DNA of 64,000 nucleotides from Suillus spraguei. Taxonomy: Eukaryota > Basidiomycota > Agaricomycetes > Boletales > Suillaceae. The position numbers were made by a program, and so were the translations under genes. Where the stretch lies: contig JABCPU010000194.1 in the NCBI GenBank assembly GCA_016800925.1, forward strand, positions 1 to 64,000. Direction: 5' to 3'. Below the pieces are notes generated by a model. That model was not told where the DNA came from. It searched no databases and worked only from the letters and a program-made list of their open reading frames with translations. The stretch's first letter is position 1, and each line of letters starts with the position of its first letter. This document shows, in pieces, positions 1 to 10,181 of this stretch.

Positions 1-760
1 TAGTTCACTGTAATATGTGCTGTCGCTGAGTTGGTGGCACTCGGTCCTCGACTTTGCGACCTCCACATTCATCCCCCATGTCCATCCCAGCATTATTTGG
101 TCCAATGGACCCTCTCTCGCCAGTCTTAGTAAAAGACTTCGGTATAATGTCCCCCTCTTCCTCTAATGAACTCCTCGCAGTTGCTGAACAAGCAACTACC
201 CCTGATCTCCCAACGTCGGCATACACTCTGACCGCTAAACAACAGGCACAGCTCAGATGAGACAATGCCTTCACTTTAAGTCGTATGGCGCGACGGAAGG
301 GGAAGAAGTGCGCCAGATCCACTAGTCCCAAACCCATTGTGTCATCACCCTTACGCATGTCTACCTCTAACACCGATGAGAACATGAAGTGTCAAGTCTG
401 TGGTATCACCGGGCATCGGCAAAAGAATTGCCCTGGCTACCAGTGCCAAATTTGTCTGCGACATGCTCCTACTCATCTTTCTATCTACTGTCCCCAAAGA
501 GTCGGGACTCCTCTGTTTATGTTAACCTGGAAGGATGAAGGGTTCTACGAAGCACTTCGTTCTTGGGAACAACAGCTTCGTAATGAGCGAACTCGAGCAG
601 CAAAAAGACGGGATTCTAAACAATGTGCTGGTGCTGAAGAAGCCACATACATGAGGAGTGGGTCATTCCTTGATGAGGACTACGAGTATAGCGACGATCC
701 CGTTTATTATGCTAATCAGGACGAGTAAAGTCGGTGACTTTACGTGTAAAACAGGGGTAA
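1..760 (+). mobile_element. 3' internal end of an upstream chromovirus (Ty3/gypsy) copy
   Basis: This stretch is the 3' end of the internal region of a gypsy element whose body lies left of the window. It aligns with the 3' internal end of the next copy (about 6,850-7,457): the same zinc-knuckle reading frame, the same acidic end (...DDPxYYANQDE), the same stop, and the same purine tract (...GGGGTAA) directly before the LTR at 761. The two copies have diverged by many substitutions, so the arrangement is old. Strand and order match the downstream copy, which makes this a head-to-tail tandem that shares the LTR at 761-1321. Confidence 0.85.
285..728 (+). CDS. Retroelement 3' accessory ORF, zinc-knuckle portion (upstream copy, 5' end broken)
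   Basis: This 147-aa open frame contains a CCHC zinc knuckle (CQVCGITGHRQKNC, about residues 36-49). A second Cys/His cluster follows directly (CQIC...H...H...C, about residues 55-70), then a region predicted to be helical and charged, and an acidic C-terminus. It lies downstream of where pol would be, just 5' of the polypurine tract and LTR. It is therefore not the ordinary Gag knuckle, which in the neighbouring copy lies upstream of the protease. The first Met may not be native, because the related upstream frame (54-260) is separated from it by a stop. Nucleic-acid binding is inferred from the knuckle; the role in the element life cycle is unknown. Confidence 0.6.
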   Translation: MARRKGKKCARSTSPKPIVSSPLRMSTSNTDENMKCQVCGITGHRQKNCPGYQCQICLRHAPTHLSIYCPQRVGTPLFMLTWKDEGFYEALRSWEQQLRNERTRAAKRRDSKQCAGAEEATYMRSGSFLDEDYEYSDDPVYYANQDE

Positions 761-1321
761 TGTTACAGTCGTATGTGCCCCTATCCATGTTCTCTTTGTC
801 TTCTTTACTTGTATTACATAACGTGACTCTGACTCATATGCTCAATGCATCTGTACTATAGTTGCCTTCCTTCTTTGGATATGCACTTTACTTGTATTAC
901 ATAACGTGACTCTGACTCATATGCTCAACGCATCTGTACTATAGTTGCCTTCCTTCTTTGGATACGCACTTACATTCTCATGTCTCTCTTGGTCCATGCG
1001 CACATATTAACCTATTTAAGCACATTGTATTACGCTTGTATACTTTACTTTAATCTTACTGGGTTTTACCTGGAATATCCTTTGCTTAGGTCTCCAACCT
1101 ATGTAAGTCGTCTTGAATCGTCTCTAAGTCTAAGCACTCCTTAGCCTTAGTCTCTATTCTTGCAGATCCTCTTAGATTTATCTTTGAGGCTGAACCTTTT
1201 GTCGTACTCGGAACGTGTTCCTTGTACTTTCACCTTGTCCTCATTTGGACATTGTAGAACTTCCCAGCAGACCGCCTGTGTCTTTTCACTGTCACTGGTG
1301 ACGCCATCCCAGTTTGTAACA
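761..1321 (+). repeat. LTR shared by two tandem chromovirus copies
   Basis: The LTR starts TGTTACAGTC and ends TTTGTAACA, so it has the usual TG...CA termini with a short inverted repeat (TGTTAC/GTAACA). A purine tract immediately precedes it. The same sequence occurs at 7,458-7,931 on this strand and at 15,377-15,852 on the other strand. At about 561 bp it is longer than the other copies (474-476 bp) because of an internal 83-bp tandem duplication. Its left neighbour is the 3' end of one element and its right neighbour is a Gag-coding segment, so one LTR serves both copies. Confidence 0.9.
804..969 (+). repeat. 83-bp tandem duplication inside the LTR
   Basis: Positions 804-886 and 887-969 are near-identical direct repeats; visible differences are about two bases (for example caatgc versus caacgc). 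The related LTRs at 7,458 and 15,377 have a single copy, so the duplication arose in this LTR after the family LTR was established. Confidence 0.9.
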
Positions 1322-1337
1322 ACAAGGAAGCGGTGAT

Positions 1338-1799
1338 CTCCAAACTTATATCACTGACTTCGAGGCGCTTGCAGCTAAGGCTCATATCACCAATGACGCA
1401 ACGAAGATCCAGTTCTTCCAGGATGGTCTTAACCTAGGTATCCTAACCAAACTCTTCGCGCCAGGTGACGTCTCAGAGGTATTCCACAACATTGTATTAC
1501 AATGTGTCTCTATCAATAACTCCCATCAACGCCTTTTGGCATTGCGAGCACACCATGCTCCGCAGAAGAAGAAGAACTATGGAAATGCGCGTTACACACC
1601 CAATCATGATTCAAATGCAATGGTCATAGATTGAATCTCCGATATGGAAAGATCCGAGTGCATGAAAAAAGGACAATGCTTCGGATGCAGGAAGACAGGA
1701 CATCGCATCGGTAATTGTCCTGAAAGGAAGAAGAAGACTCCGCTCCGTCAAGCAGAAGTCAAAGAAATTCAAGACGAAGAAGACAAAACAGTGAGATGA
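1338..1799 (+). pseudogene. Gag C-terminal remnant with CCHC zinc knuckle
   Basis: Translation from about 1,338 gives a helical capsid-like stretch (DLQTYITDFEALAAKAHITN...) of the retrotransposon Gag family. It is followed by a basic region and a CCHC knuckle CFGCRKTGHRIGNC at about 1,681-1,725. A stop at 1,633-1,635 splits the frame between the capsid part and the knuckle. The N-terminal Gag half and the leader are missing: the LTR ends at 1,321 and the reading frame begins within about 15 bases. In the family, Gag forms the virus-like particle and binds the element RNA; this copy cannot encode it. Confidence 0.75.
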
Positions 1800-2584
1800 A
1801 TTGTAGAGGATTTTTAATGTGGAGAAACAAAGATTCAACGTATGTTTCTCCCAGTGTATTACTAAGACTTGTACGTGCTGTAGGTGAAAGAAAAGAACTT
1901 CGTATCCCTATCACCCTTCATTCACATACTCGCTTAAAATCCATTGACACTACTGCTGTTATCGACTCTGGTGCAGCAGGAACATTTATTTCCGAGGAGT
2001 TTGTGAAACTCCATCAAATCACATGCCGAAAACTGAAAACACCGTTTCAAGTTACTATGGCGGATGGAACCCTTATCAAAGGAGGGCCGATCATGCATTA
2101 CTGTCTCCTAGTGGTAAAAATTGATGAATGAACCATGTATGGAAAGTTCAACATCACTAAACTTGGACGAAGAGATCAAATCCTTCTGGGAATTCCATGG
2201 TTACGCGCCATGAACCCAAGTATAGATTGGGCCACTGAAACACTTGCTCTATCACAAACAATGAAGTCTGATGAAATTGAACTCGACTTAGACACAGATT
2301 GGAAGAAAAATGGGCTATCCCCTGCTTTCCCTTGCCACACCAAGAAATGGCAAAATTCAAAACTTCCGAAACTCGTCGTCGCTCCTTCCATTAACATCCC
2401 TGATGAATTCATAATCGACAACACTCCTCCACAAGTAAAACTACCACAGCGCCCATTCCTCGAGTGGAGAAATGAAAGAACCAGTCAGAACCGGAGTCTC
2501 AACCACCCCCATCGCAACCCATTGAACAACGACCAGTTGAAGAGCAACGACAAGGAAAGCAGAAACCTGACAATGATCTCATAG
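1796..2584 (+). pseudogene. Retropepsin-type aspartic protease region (gypsy pol, interrupted)
   Basis: The frame from 1,796 contains a retropepsin active site, VIDSGAAGTFIS, at about residues 56-67. It continues, after a stop at 2,129-2,131, with ILLGIPWLRAMNPSIDW, the flap/second-loop region typical of gypsy proteases. In the family this enzyme cleaves the Gag-Pol polyprotein. The DSG triad is kept although the frame is broken, so decay of the frame rather than of the motif inactivates it. A Lys/Asn-rich linker to the RT follows, up to a stop at 2,582-2,584. Confidence 0.8.
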
Positions 2585-2634
2585 GACGAGCTCATAATAT
2601 TCTGAAGTTAACCAAGTACTTCGTACTGCCCAAG

Positions 2635-4713
2635 TTGTTCACCCCATCTGTTGAAGAAATTCCAGATCAGGATGAACCCATGATGTCCACAATACCTACC
2701 AAAGATGATGATCAATTTAATATGATGCAGGATGTTTGGCATGCACCAGAAGTACATGAAATTTCTTCTTATGAGCTTGGAGATGGAGGGTTCCTTGTGG
2801 AATATGACGCCAATGGAATTAATATGAGAATCATTGATGAAGTATCCATGGATACACCCCTCACACATGATGGAACTTCTCAATTCGAACAACTCCCTAA
2901 CTATTCCGCAATCTCCCTTTCCCCTCCAAAATACAGTAATAAAGCTCAGGAATTCGCCACAGATGAGAAGGAAAAGAAAAAGAAAACCTTCGAAGAACTG
3001 GTCCCGGAATACTGGCACGACTTTGCGGATGTCTTTGCTAAAGATGGTCTGAACAAACTACCCCCTGAACGCCCTGGTATTGATCATCGCATTGATACCA
3101 AACCCGGTTTTATCCCTCATACATCTAAGGTTTACCCATTGTCAGAAAAAGAACGCGCTGCCGTTAAAACATTCATTGACGAAAACATTGCAAAAGGCTT
3201 TATTTCAGAATCAAAGTCACCTCAAGCTAGTGGCTTCTTCTTTGTAGGAAAGAAGAGTGGAGAATTGCATCCCTGTCAAGATTACTGCTACATCAATGAT
3301 TGGACAATCAAGAACGCTTACCCGCTTCCACTCCCTATTTCTCTTGTTGCACGCCTTCACAATGCACAATTCTTTATGAAAATGGATATTCGGTCCAGTT
3401 ACAATAATATTCGCATCCATCCTGATGATCGCTGGAAAGCAGCATTTACTACGGAATTCGGCCTCTTTGAACCAAATGTTATGTTCTTCGGCCTTTGCAA
3501 TTCCCCAGCAACCTTCCAAGCATATATGAATTGTACCTTCCAGCAAGAAATCAATGAAGGATGGATGGTTATTTACATGGACGATATCCTGATCTTCTCT
3601 ACAACAATGGCAGAACACCGTGAATGGACTAGACGAGTTTTGATGAAAATACGAAACAAACACTTATTCCTGAAACTGGAAAAATGTACCTTCAATGCAG
3701 AAGAAGTGGAGTACCTCGGAATGATAATTCGTCTCAGACAAGTTGCTATGGACACCGCCAAAACCAAAGGAATCGCCAAATGGCCAATGCCGAAATCAGT
3801 AAAAGATGTCCAGTCATTCCTCGGTTTTTGCAACTTCTACCGCACATTCATTTTCTACTACTCCAATATTGCATGACCTCTTATCGATCTCATGAAGAAG
3901 GATACTCCCTTCTTTTGGACGACTCAATGTCAGGACACCTTTCAAGACCTCAAGGAACACTTCATCAAACAACCGGTACTTCATAATCCAGACCCATCCC
4001 GGCAATTCACAGTCGCAACCGATGCTTCTCTTGTAGCAACTGGAGGTGTCCTATTGCAAACTGACGAAAACTGCATTTATCACCCATGCGCCTACTTGTC
4101 TCAATCATTGAACCCAGCAGAGCATAACTATCAAATTTTCGATCGGGAGTTACTTGCAGTTATTCGCGCATTAAATGAATGGTGTTACTATCTTGAAGGG
4201 AGCGCCCATACTGTCCTCATCTTCACTGATCATAAAAACCTTCTGTACTTCTGTACCACACAGAAGTTAACACAACGACAAGCTCGCTGGCAATTGACAC
4301 TGTCACTCTTCGACATTGAATTACATCATGTTGCAGGCACTAAACTAGCTGCTCCAGATGCTCTCTCACGACGACTGGATCATGACGATGGTTCTCGTGA
4401 TAATGAAGACACTGTGCTTCTTCCTGATTCCCTGTTCGTACGGCTTATCAACAATGATCTACTTGATGTATTGACTACTTCTGATCCCTTGGATGACCCT
4501 GTATTCAAAACGGCATCAGATGCATTAGACGGTGTTTGTCTTCCTCCTATGAAATCAGCCTTGTCCGATTGGAAGATCAATCATGACATACTCTATTTCA
4601 AGAACCGCACTTACATTCCTCCTGCTCATTGTGCTGCCATCCTTAATCGCTATCATGATCATATCACTGCTGGTCATCCTGGTCATTTCAAAACTGAAGA
4701 ACTTGTTAAATGA
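2635..4713 (+). pseudogene. Reverse transcriptase and RNase H domains (gypsy pol, interrupted)
   Basis: The 413-residue frame at 2,635-3,876 is a reverse transcriptase. It shows the N-terminal YWHDFADVFAKDG region, an FMKMDIRSSYNNIRI palm motif, and the catalytic YMDD box (MVIYMDDILIFS). After the stop at 3,874-3,876 the next frame (3,892-4,713) gives RNase H: TDASLVATGGVL with the first catalytic Asp, the FDRELLAVIRAL motif with the catalytic Glu, TDHKNLLYF with the next Asp, and PDALSRR. It then enters the integrase zinc domain. In the family these domains copy the genomic RNA into DNA and degrade the RNA strand. Substitutions of usually invariant residues (for example CQDYCYIND for the common CVDYRGLN) show long decay. 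Confidence 0.92.
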
Positions 4714-5904
4714 GAAGCTTGGTGGCCCTCTATGGGTGCCTACATCCGTAAATACATCGAGGGTTGCACCCTTTGTCAGCAAATGAAGTTGGACACCCAT
4801 CCAGTCCGCCCTCCCCTTGTACCCATTCCTTCCTCCGCTACCTGCCCTTTCTCGCAAATTTCTGTTGATTTGATCACTGACCTCCCCATGTCAGGGGGCT
4901 TTGATAGTATCATGGTCGTGGTGGACCATGGCCTTATGAAGGGGGTAATTATTATCCCTTGCCTTAAAACCATCACTTCCAAAGGTGTTGCCAAGTTATT
5001 TTTGAAGCATGTTTATCGCCAATTTGGACTCCATGACAAAGTTATCTCTGATCATGGCCCGCAGTTCCTATCTCGTTTCTCAAAGGGACTTGCCTGACTT
5101 CTTGACTATGCCATCACCCCATCTACGGCTTACCACCCTCAGACCAATGGTCAGACTGAGCGACTCAATCAGGAGTTAGAAACATATTCATATTTGCATA
5201 TCTACTGCTGCAACAACCCTGGAGATTGGATAGAACATCTCCCTATCGCTGAGTTCATTCACAATCATCGAAAACACGATGCCCGAAACGCCTCACCATT
5301 CTTTCTCATGATGGGATATGAACCCTGTGCCATTCCCCATTTAATCCCTGATTCTACTGTACCAGCAGCAGAAGATCGAGTTCGATCTCTGCAGAAGATC
5401 TGAGAAGAAGCCATCACATGCCACAATATTGCTATGCAAACAATGGCAGAATGATCCCGAGGAGATAAGTACCAACCATGGAAGATCGGAGATAAGGTTT
5501 GGCTATCTGCTGCTAATCTTAGACTCAAACTCCCATCGCGAAAACTTGCACCAAAGTGATACGGACCTTTCCCGATCACTAATGTCTTATCGCCTATCAC
5601 ATTCATGCTCAAACTCCCTCCACAATGGAAAATTCACCCTACTTTCCACACTTCAGTGTTATTGTCCTATAGTGAGACTGATGTACACGGCCCAAACTTC
5701 CTCGAACCACCAACTGATATCATTGAAGAAGAAGAAGAATACGAAGTAGAAGCAATTCTTTCCCACAAAGGAACTGGCAATTGCCAATGCTATCTTGTCT
5801 CTTGGAAAGGATATTCATCGGGAGATAACAAATGGATCCCCAAGAAGAATTTAGCAAACTCCACATGGATCTTGACCACTTATAAGAAACGACATGCCCT
5901 TTGA
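4555..5904 (+). pseudogene. Integrase and C-terminal chromodomain (gypsy pol, interrupted)
   Basis: The H2C2 zinc domain (HITAGHPGHFKT ... CTLCQQ) spans the stop at 4,711-4,713. The catalytic core has the first Asp in SVDLITDLP, the second in ISDHGPQF and the Glu in TNGQTERLNQE, with stops at 5,095-5,097 and 5,401-5,403. A frameshift follows, and the C-terminal frame (5,605-5,904) contains a chromodomain: YEVEAILSHKG, LVSWKGY and a following W-containing helix. In chromoviruses the chromodomain binds histone marks and directs insertion. The three catalytic residues are still present, but the frame is not continuous. Confidence 0.9.
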
Positions 5905-6842
5905 ATTTGAACCAGTCCTATAAACCATTCAATATGACTTCTCCCGCAAACACCTCATTCCCCACTGCTTACATCCACCCTGTCACTGAAGAAACTTATA
6001 ACACCACTGACCACTATGCCGACCTCATCAGAAACATCGACAGAAACTCCTTCGTCAAAGCCGCCCTCCTCTGTCCTGGACACGCAACTGAGATTGAAAA
6101 GATCCTTACTGGCAAAGATGCGTTTGTCACCACCCTCCTCACCAACATCATCCGCATGGCCGCCCTCATTGAAACCTTATGCTATGACATTCAAGATGAT
6201 GCTATCCATCAGCAAATCCTACACTGCCAGAAACCTATTCACTCTTATGGGCTGCTTCTCCTTCCCAATTCTTTTAAGGCTGATGTTGAAATGGCTATTC
6301 ACATTGTGGCCGAGCATCGAGCAGGCGTGGCTAGACCTCCCTCTCCGCAAAGAGATCCACTCCCAATTCCTGCTCCTCCCACCCATGATTTGGGCACTCA
6401 TTCTAATATCACTGCCCTTACTGGCTTACTCAGTGCTGTTCAGGAAGCCAATAACACAGCTGACACCATCATCAGAGAACTTGAAGGAGCAACGGTCGAT
6501 TCTAGAGAAGCAAGAGGATTGGTAGCTCATTTAATTGACGCCATCCACCATTATGAAACGCAACCCACGCCATCCCCAATCAATACTACCACCATGCTTA
6601 GTGAGGACATGGAACCTCCTCATCTGTTTAATGAATGCTGTGCCACGCACGAAAAAGCGGTCATAACTAACACACTACATAACGAGCTTGCTGAGATTAT
6701 CGCACTCAGGAATTATGTGACGAAAGAACTAGATAACAAGTCTGTTGAAGTCAATGCACTCGGCCAACAGCTAAAAAAACTTCACATCCATCCCCCCATG
6801 GTGTTCCCTGCATTCTCAACTCTACCATTCCCATCCTTGTAG
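5901..6842 (+). CDS. Accessory ORF downstream of the chromodomain, function unknown
   Basis: This 313-aa open frame begins 4 bases before the end of the pol frame and is the longest uninterrupted frame after the RT in this copy. It is mostly helical in appearance, with a Pro-rich linker near residues 145-165 and no membrane segment or signal peptide. I recognise no catalytic motif. Its position between pol and the second zinc-knuckle ORF suggests that it and the knuckle (7,084-7,425) were one third ORF before stops at 6,840 and about 6,995 split it. Openness over 940 bp in a heavily decayed element could be chance or recent constraint. Confidence 0.5.
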   Translation: MNLNQSYKPFNMTSPANTSFPTAYIHPVTEETYNTTDHYADLIRNIDRNSFVKAALLCPGHATEIEKILTGKDAFVTTLLTNIIRMAALIETLCYDIQDDAIHQQILHCQKPIHSYGLLLLPNSFKADVEMAIHIVAEHRAGVARPPSPQRDPLPIPAPPTHDLGTHSNITALTGLLSAVQEANNTADTIIRELEGATVDSREARGLVAHLIDAIHHYETQPTPSPINTTTMLSEDMEPPHLFNECCATHEKAVITNTLHNELAEIIALRNYVTKELDNKSVEVNALGQQLKKLHIHPPMVFPAFSTLPFPSL

Positions 6843-7049
6843 AAGCTTTAGGGCCCACAACCTCCTCAGACCCAGATGAGTTGCTAGCTGCAGCCGTCAT
6901 GACACCAGTGCCCTCTATTTACACTATCAATGATCATCAAATCGACGACATTCGCTCTAGCAACGAACGAGCCCTTAGATGTATTACTCACAAATGAGGA
7001 AAGAAACGCACATGTAGTCCCCACCGCTGCATCGTCACTCCAACTCCAC

Positions 7050-7425
7050 TTCAGAAAGCAAACTCCAATCCTGATGAGAACATGAAATGCTGCATCTGTG
7101 GACTACTCGGGCATCACCAGAAGAATTGTGGAGAGTACCAGTGTGGGGTTTGTCGGTATTGGGCGCCGACTCATTTATCCATTTACTGTCCCCAATGAGT
7201 CGGAACTCCTCCTTCACATTAATTTGGAAGGATGATGGATTCTACAACGCGCTTCATTCTTGGGAACGACAGCTTGACGATGAACAAACTCGAGCAGCAG
7301 CTTGGCAGGATTCTAAACGACGTGCTGGAATTGAAGAAGCTGCATATATGATGAGTGGTTCAGTTCTTGACGAAAACTACAAGTTTAGTGACGATCCCAT
7401 TTATTATGCTAATCAGGATGAGTAA
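7050..7425 (+). pseudogene. Second zinc-knuckle segment of the 3' accessory ORF (interrupted)
   Basis: The translation contains CCICGLLGHHQKNC followed by CGVCRYWAPTHLSIYC, matching the paired Cys/His clusters of the upstream tandem copy (285-728). A TGA at about 7,197 follows the second cluster. The frame resumes as FYNALHSWERQLDDEQTRAA and ends in the shared acidic tail. The same two-cluster architecture in both copies shows that it is an original part of the element 3' end. Confidence 0.65.
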
Positions 7426-7457
7426 AATCGGTGACTTTACATGTAAAATGGGGGTAA

Positions 7458-7931
7458 TGTTACAATTGTATGTGCCCCTATTCATTTTTTGTCTCCTTTA
7501 TCTTGTATATTATGTAACATGACTCTGACTCATATGCTCAATGCATCTGTACTATAGTAGCCTTCCTTCTTTGGATATGCACTTATGTTCTCACATCTCT
7601 CCTGGTCCGTGCGCACATATTGGCTTATTTAAGCACATTGTATTATGCTTGTATACTTTACTTTAATCTTACTGGGTTTTACCTGGAATATCCTTTGCTT
7701 AGGTCTCCAACCTAAGTCGTCTTGAATCATCTCTAAGTCTAAGCACTCCTTAGTCTTAGTCTCTATTCTCGTAAGAACCTCTTAGACTTGTCTTTGAGGC
7801 TGAACCCTTGATAATACTCGGAACGCATTCCTTGTACTCTCACCTTGTCCTCCTCTGGACATTGTAGAACTTCCCAGCAGATTGACTGTGTCTTTTCACT
7901 GTCGCTGGTGACACCACCCCAGTTCGTAACA
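7458..7931 (+). repeat. 3' LTR of the tandem chromovirus
   Basis: The LTR starts TGTTACAATTG right after a purine tract (AAAATGGGGGTAA) and ends TTCGTAACA. It has one copy of the segment that is duplicated in the LTR at 761. The base run after it (CATTT) should match the left target duplication, which lies outside the window. Confidence 0.9.
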
Positions 7932-8015
7932 CATTTGCAGAGAATACCTGAATGTGGGTGCCATCAACAGCACCGACACAGTCTTGAAAGTAGTGGTATC
8001 ACGGATTGTTTTGGA

Positions 8016-8026
8016 TGGTATCAGAG
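8016..8026 (+). other. Primer-binding site of the second gypsy element
   Basis: TGGTATCAGAG is the canonical primer-binding site complementary to the 3' end of initiator tRNA-Met. It lies 84 bases after the end of the chromovirus LTR. It marks the start of the internal region of a different element whose own 5' LTR is not recognisable, presumably removed or replaced by the chromovirus array. Confidence 0.7.
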
Positions 8027-8543
8027 ATGGGAGTGTCCTCTGTGGGGAGTTGGACCTGCACATCTGTTAAGACTATACTCAAAGGGTGAAAGATCCGAAG
8101 GGCTTCGGCCTCAGTTCATGCACTGTGCCCCTTTCCTGAGTAATGCCCCTTATTTCAGAGGGTAGGTATATGTCGAAGATCCGGAAGGAGTTGTGTGATG
8201 GATCCAGACATCCAAAGGTATCAGATATGGTACATCCAAGGTTATCTGGAGCGTAGAGATGGAACAAGGATTAAGGCTAGCTTCGGAACGAGTTCCTAAC
8301 TAGAAACTAACAGAGGTAGACTATCCGAAGATAGAGTCGGAGATATAGACTAAAGGATTCAATCCCAAGTCTCAGAAGATGACTAAAGCAGAAAGTAACT
8401 CAAGTCCGGAGGAAACAGAATGAGCAGAGGCAGCATTTGAAACACATTGGCCACCAGTTGTAATTGCAGAAAAGACGAAAGCGGAGTATGAGAAAGAGCT
8501 ACTGGAACATAAGCTATGAGAGGAGGAAGTAGGAAAGGAGACA

Positions 8544-9211
8544 ATGCTCTATGACAGAGAGTGCTGGACTCACATTGCTTGGGCAGTAAAAGCACTGCAG
8601 CTCGCCACGGATGCAGGAATACAGCAAGGTACATCAATGATCTGGCAAGTATGTAGCAACTTGCCAGACATAGTGAAAGATCTGCCCAAGGATGAGGAGT
8701 ACAATGCATGGGCCGATTTTACGAAGTCAGTGACGGAGTTGAAAGGAAGTAGACTTGAGGAAAAACAGACCCAGCACCTCAAACAGCAACAGGAACTCAA
8801 AATGTTACGTGCAGACCTAGCCTGAGTCCAATCACGAAACCCACAGCAGAACCCATTCACATGCCCCAAGATTTCACACATAGTTACTCGTGTACCAACG
8901 ACAGCTAACGCAATTGACATTGCTGACTTGTACTCGGTGGGACATGTCGCAGTGACTAAGGAACAACTGGAAGCAAAGGAAACAGTACCATTTATCCATC
9001 AAATCATACTCAACGGACCAAAAGGAGAAGCAGTCAGAGTACAAGCACTTTTTGATGACGGTACTATGGTAGCTGCCATGTGCACATCAGTGTTCAAAAA
9101 AGTCAAGCACTGCTTAGGAAACTGGGGTCCATCAACAAGGAAACTGTGAATGGCAAATGGGAATATTGTTAACTCAGGAGCTAAATGGTCAGGAATGATT
9201 GAGGTAGATGG
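8544..9211 (+). pseudogene. Gag-like and aspartic protease segment of the second gypsy element
   Basis: A helical 93-aa frame (8,544-8,825) ends in a coiled-coil-like Lys/Gln-rich tail. After a stop, the frame from about 8,880 gives VPFIHQIILNGPKGEAVRVQ followed by ALFDDGTMVAAM, the retropepsin-like active-site region of this family. The family motif usually reads D-S/D-G, so the DDG here may be native. A stop at about 9,147 precedes LRMANGNIV and EVDG, where the 970-bp insertion begins. In the family the region encodes the capsid and processing protease. Confidence 0.65.
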
Positions 9212-10181
9212 TGTAACGAACATATTGGCGCTGGGCTTAAAACCCCATATTTTGACACTCGTCTCATGTCTACAGGAGTTACCACTTGTCCATGGCTGTC
9301 TTACCCCGTTTAGCAGTACTGGTGGCATCCCACACTTACCGCACACTGCACCAACTGCCGCACCTCATTCCATGAACCGATGTCCTTCCATGTCCTTGCC
9401 GCGTCCGCATAGCTCCATTTGGTGCGTAGTTTGTTTCCTGTTCGTTATTACTGATCCCACGGCAAGCCTTATTACATGTTGCCTTGTGCCGCAGCGCCTC
9501 GCGCTATGTTTACTTACAGCGGTTATTACACTCTAGTGCTACTGATCTCACCTAGAGTATTCCGAGTACATACGATTTAGGATATAAGCACCGCATACCC
9601 CGCATGATATGTACAAGTACCTGATTTTACACCCTTGCACGTACTATAGGTCAGGATTATTGTCTAGCTCTGGATCAACCCAGTAGTGGACATAGTCTTT
9701 AAAGTTCCCTTATCACTCGTTAATACATCACGCTCATTCTCCATTACTGCTGGCATACCGCTGGACTGTTGACTGTTACTTTGATTGAACTTCTCACGCA
9801 CCGCTACTTTACCGCTGAAAGTACTGTGGACTTCTTTACTGTTTTCTTGCACTGCTCACAACCTTACCGCTACTGCTGAGACCACCGCTCGACATTGCTC
9901 GCTCAATGCAACTGTTACTGACCTTATCTCGATGACGGTAGCTCCGCTACTCATGATGCTAGTTCCGGCGGTATCATCGCTGACTGCAGCAACTTACCGC
10001 TGACCTCGACGCTTGTTTCACAAATAAGTTAGACTTGAACTAGACCATACTAAATAGGCATCCCCCTTTAGGGTCGGACACTCTTGTTCTTACAAGTGAA
10101 GCAGACTAGATGGAGCGCAAGACTAACATACTAGTTTAGGCAGTGGTTTATCTACAGCCCAAGCTAGGTTGTATCTTTACA
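9212..10181 (+). mobile_element. 970-bp insertion, probable solo LTR, within the second gypsy element
   Basis: The segment begins TGTAAC and ends TTTACA (terminal inverted repeat TGTAA/TTACA). It is flanked on both sides by the same four bases ATGG (9,208-9,211 and 10,182-10,185). Removing it plus one ATGG joins the host element reading frame exactly (…EVDG then IRAKGEF…). That is strong evidence for an insertion with a target duplication. The interior is non-coding, with many repeats of the word accgct between about 9,730 and 10,005. TG...CA ends, length and lack of coding content fit a solo LTR. A four-base duplication is slightly shorter than usual; a fifth base is mismatched (G versus A). 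Confidence 0.75.

Larger units (their letters stand above)
1322..7457 (+). mobile_element. Chromodomain Ty3/gypsy retrotransposon, internal region (second tandem copy, decayed)
   Basis: The order is Gag C-terminus, protease, reverse transcriptase, RNase H, integrase, chromodomain, accessory ORF with zinc knuckle, then polypurine tract. The order RT-RH-IN is that of Ty3/gypsy, and the C-terminal chromodomain places the element among the chromoviruses. The copy cannot be autonomous. The leader, primer-binding site and first part of gag are absent right after the LTR, and stop codons interrupt every main domain (for example at 1,633-1,635, 2,129-2,131, 3,874-3,876, 4,711-4,713, 5,095-5,097 and 5,401-5,403). 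It is flanked by LTRs at 761-1,321 and 7,458-7,931. Confidence 0.92.

Noticed and set aside
9230..10140. Coding potential within the 970-bp insertion
   Set aside because: The open frames here arise from repeated accgct words, and the segment is bounded as a non-coding insertion.
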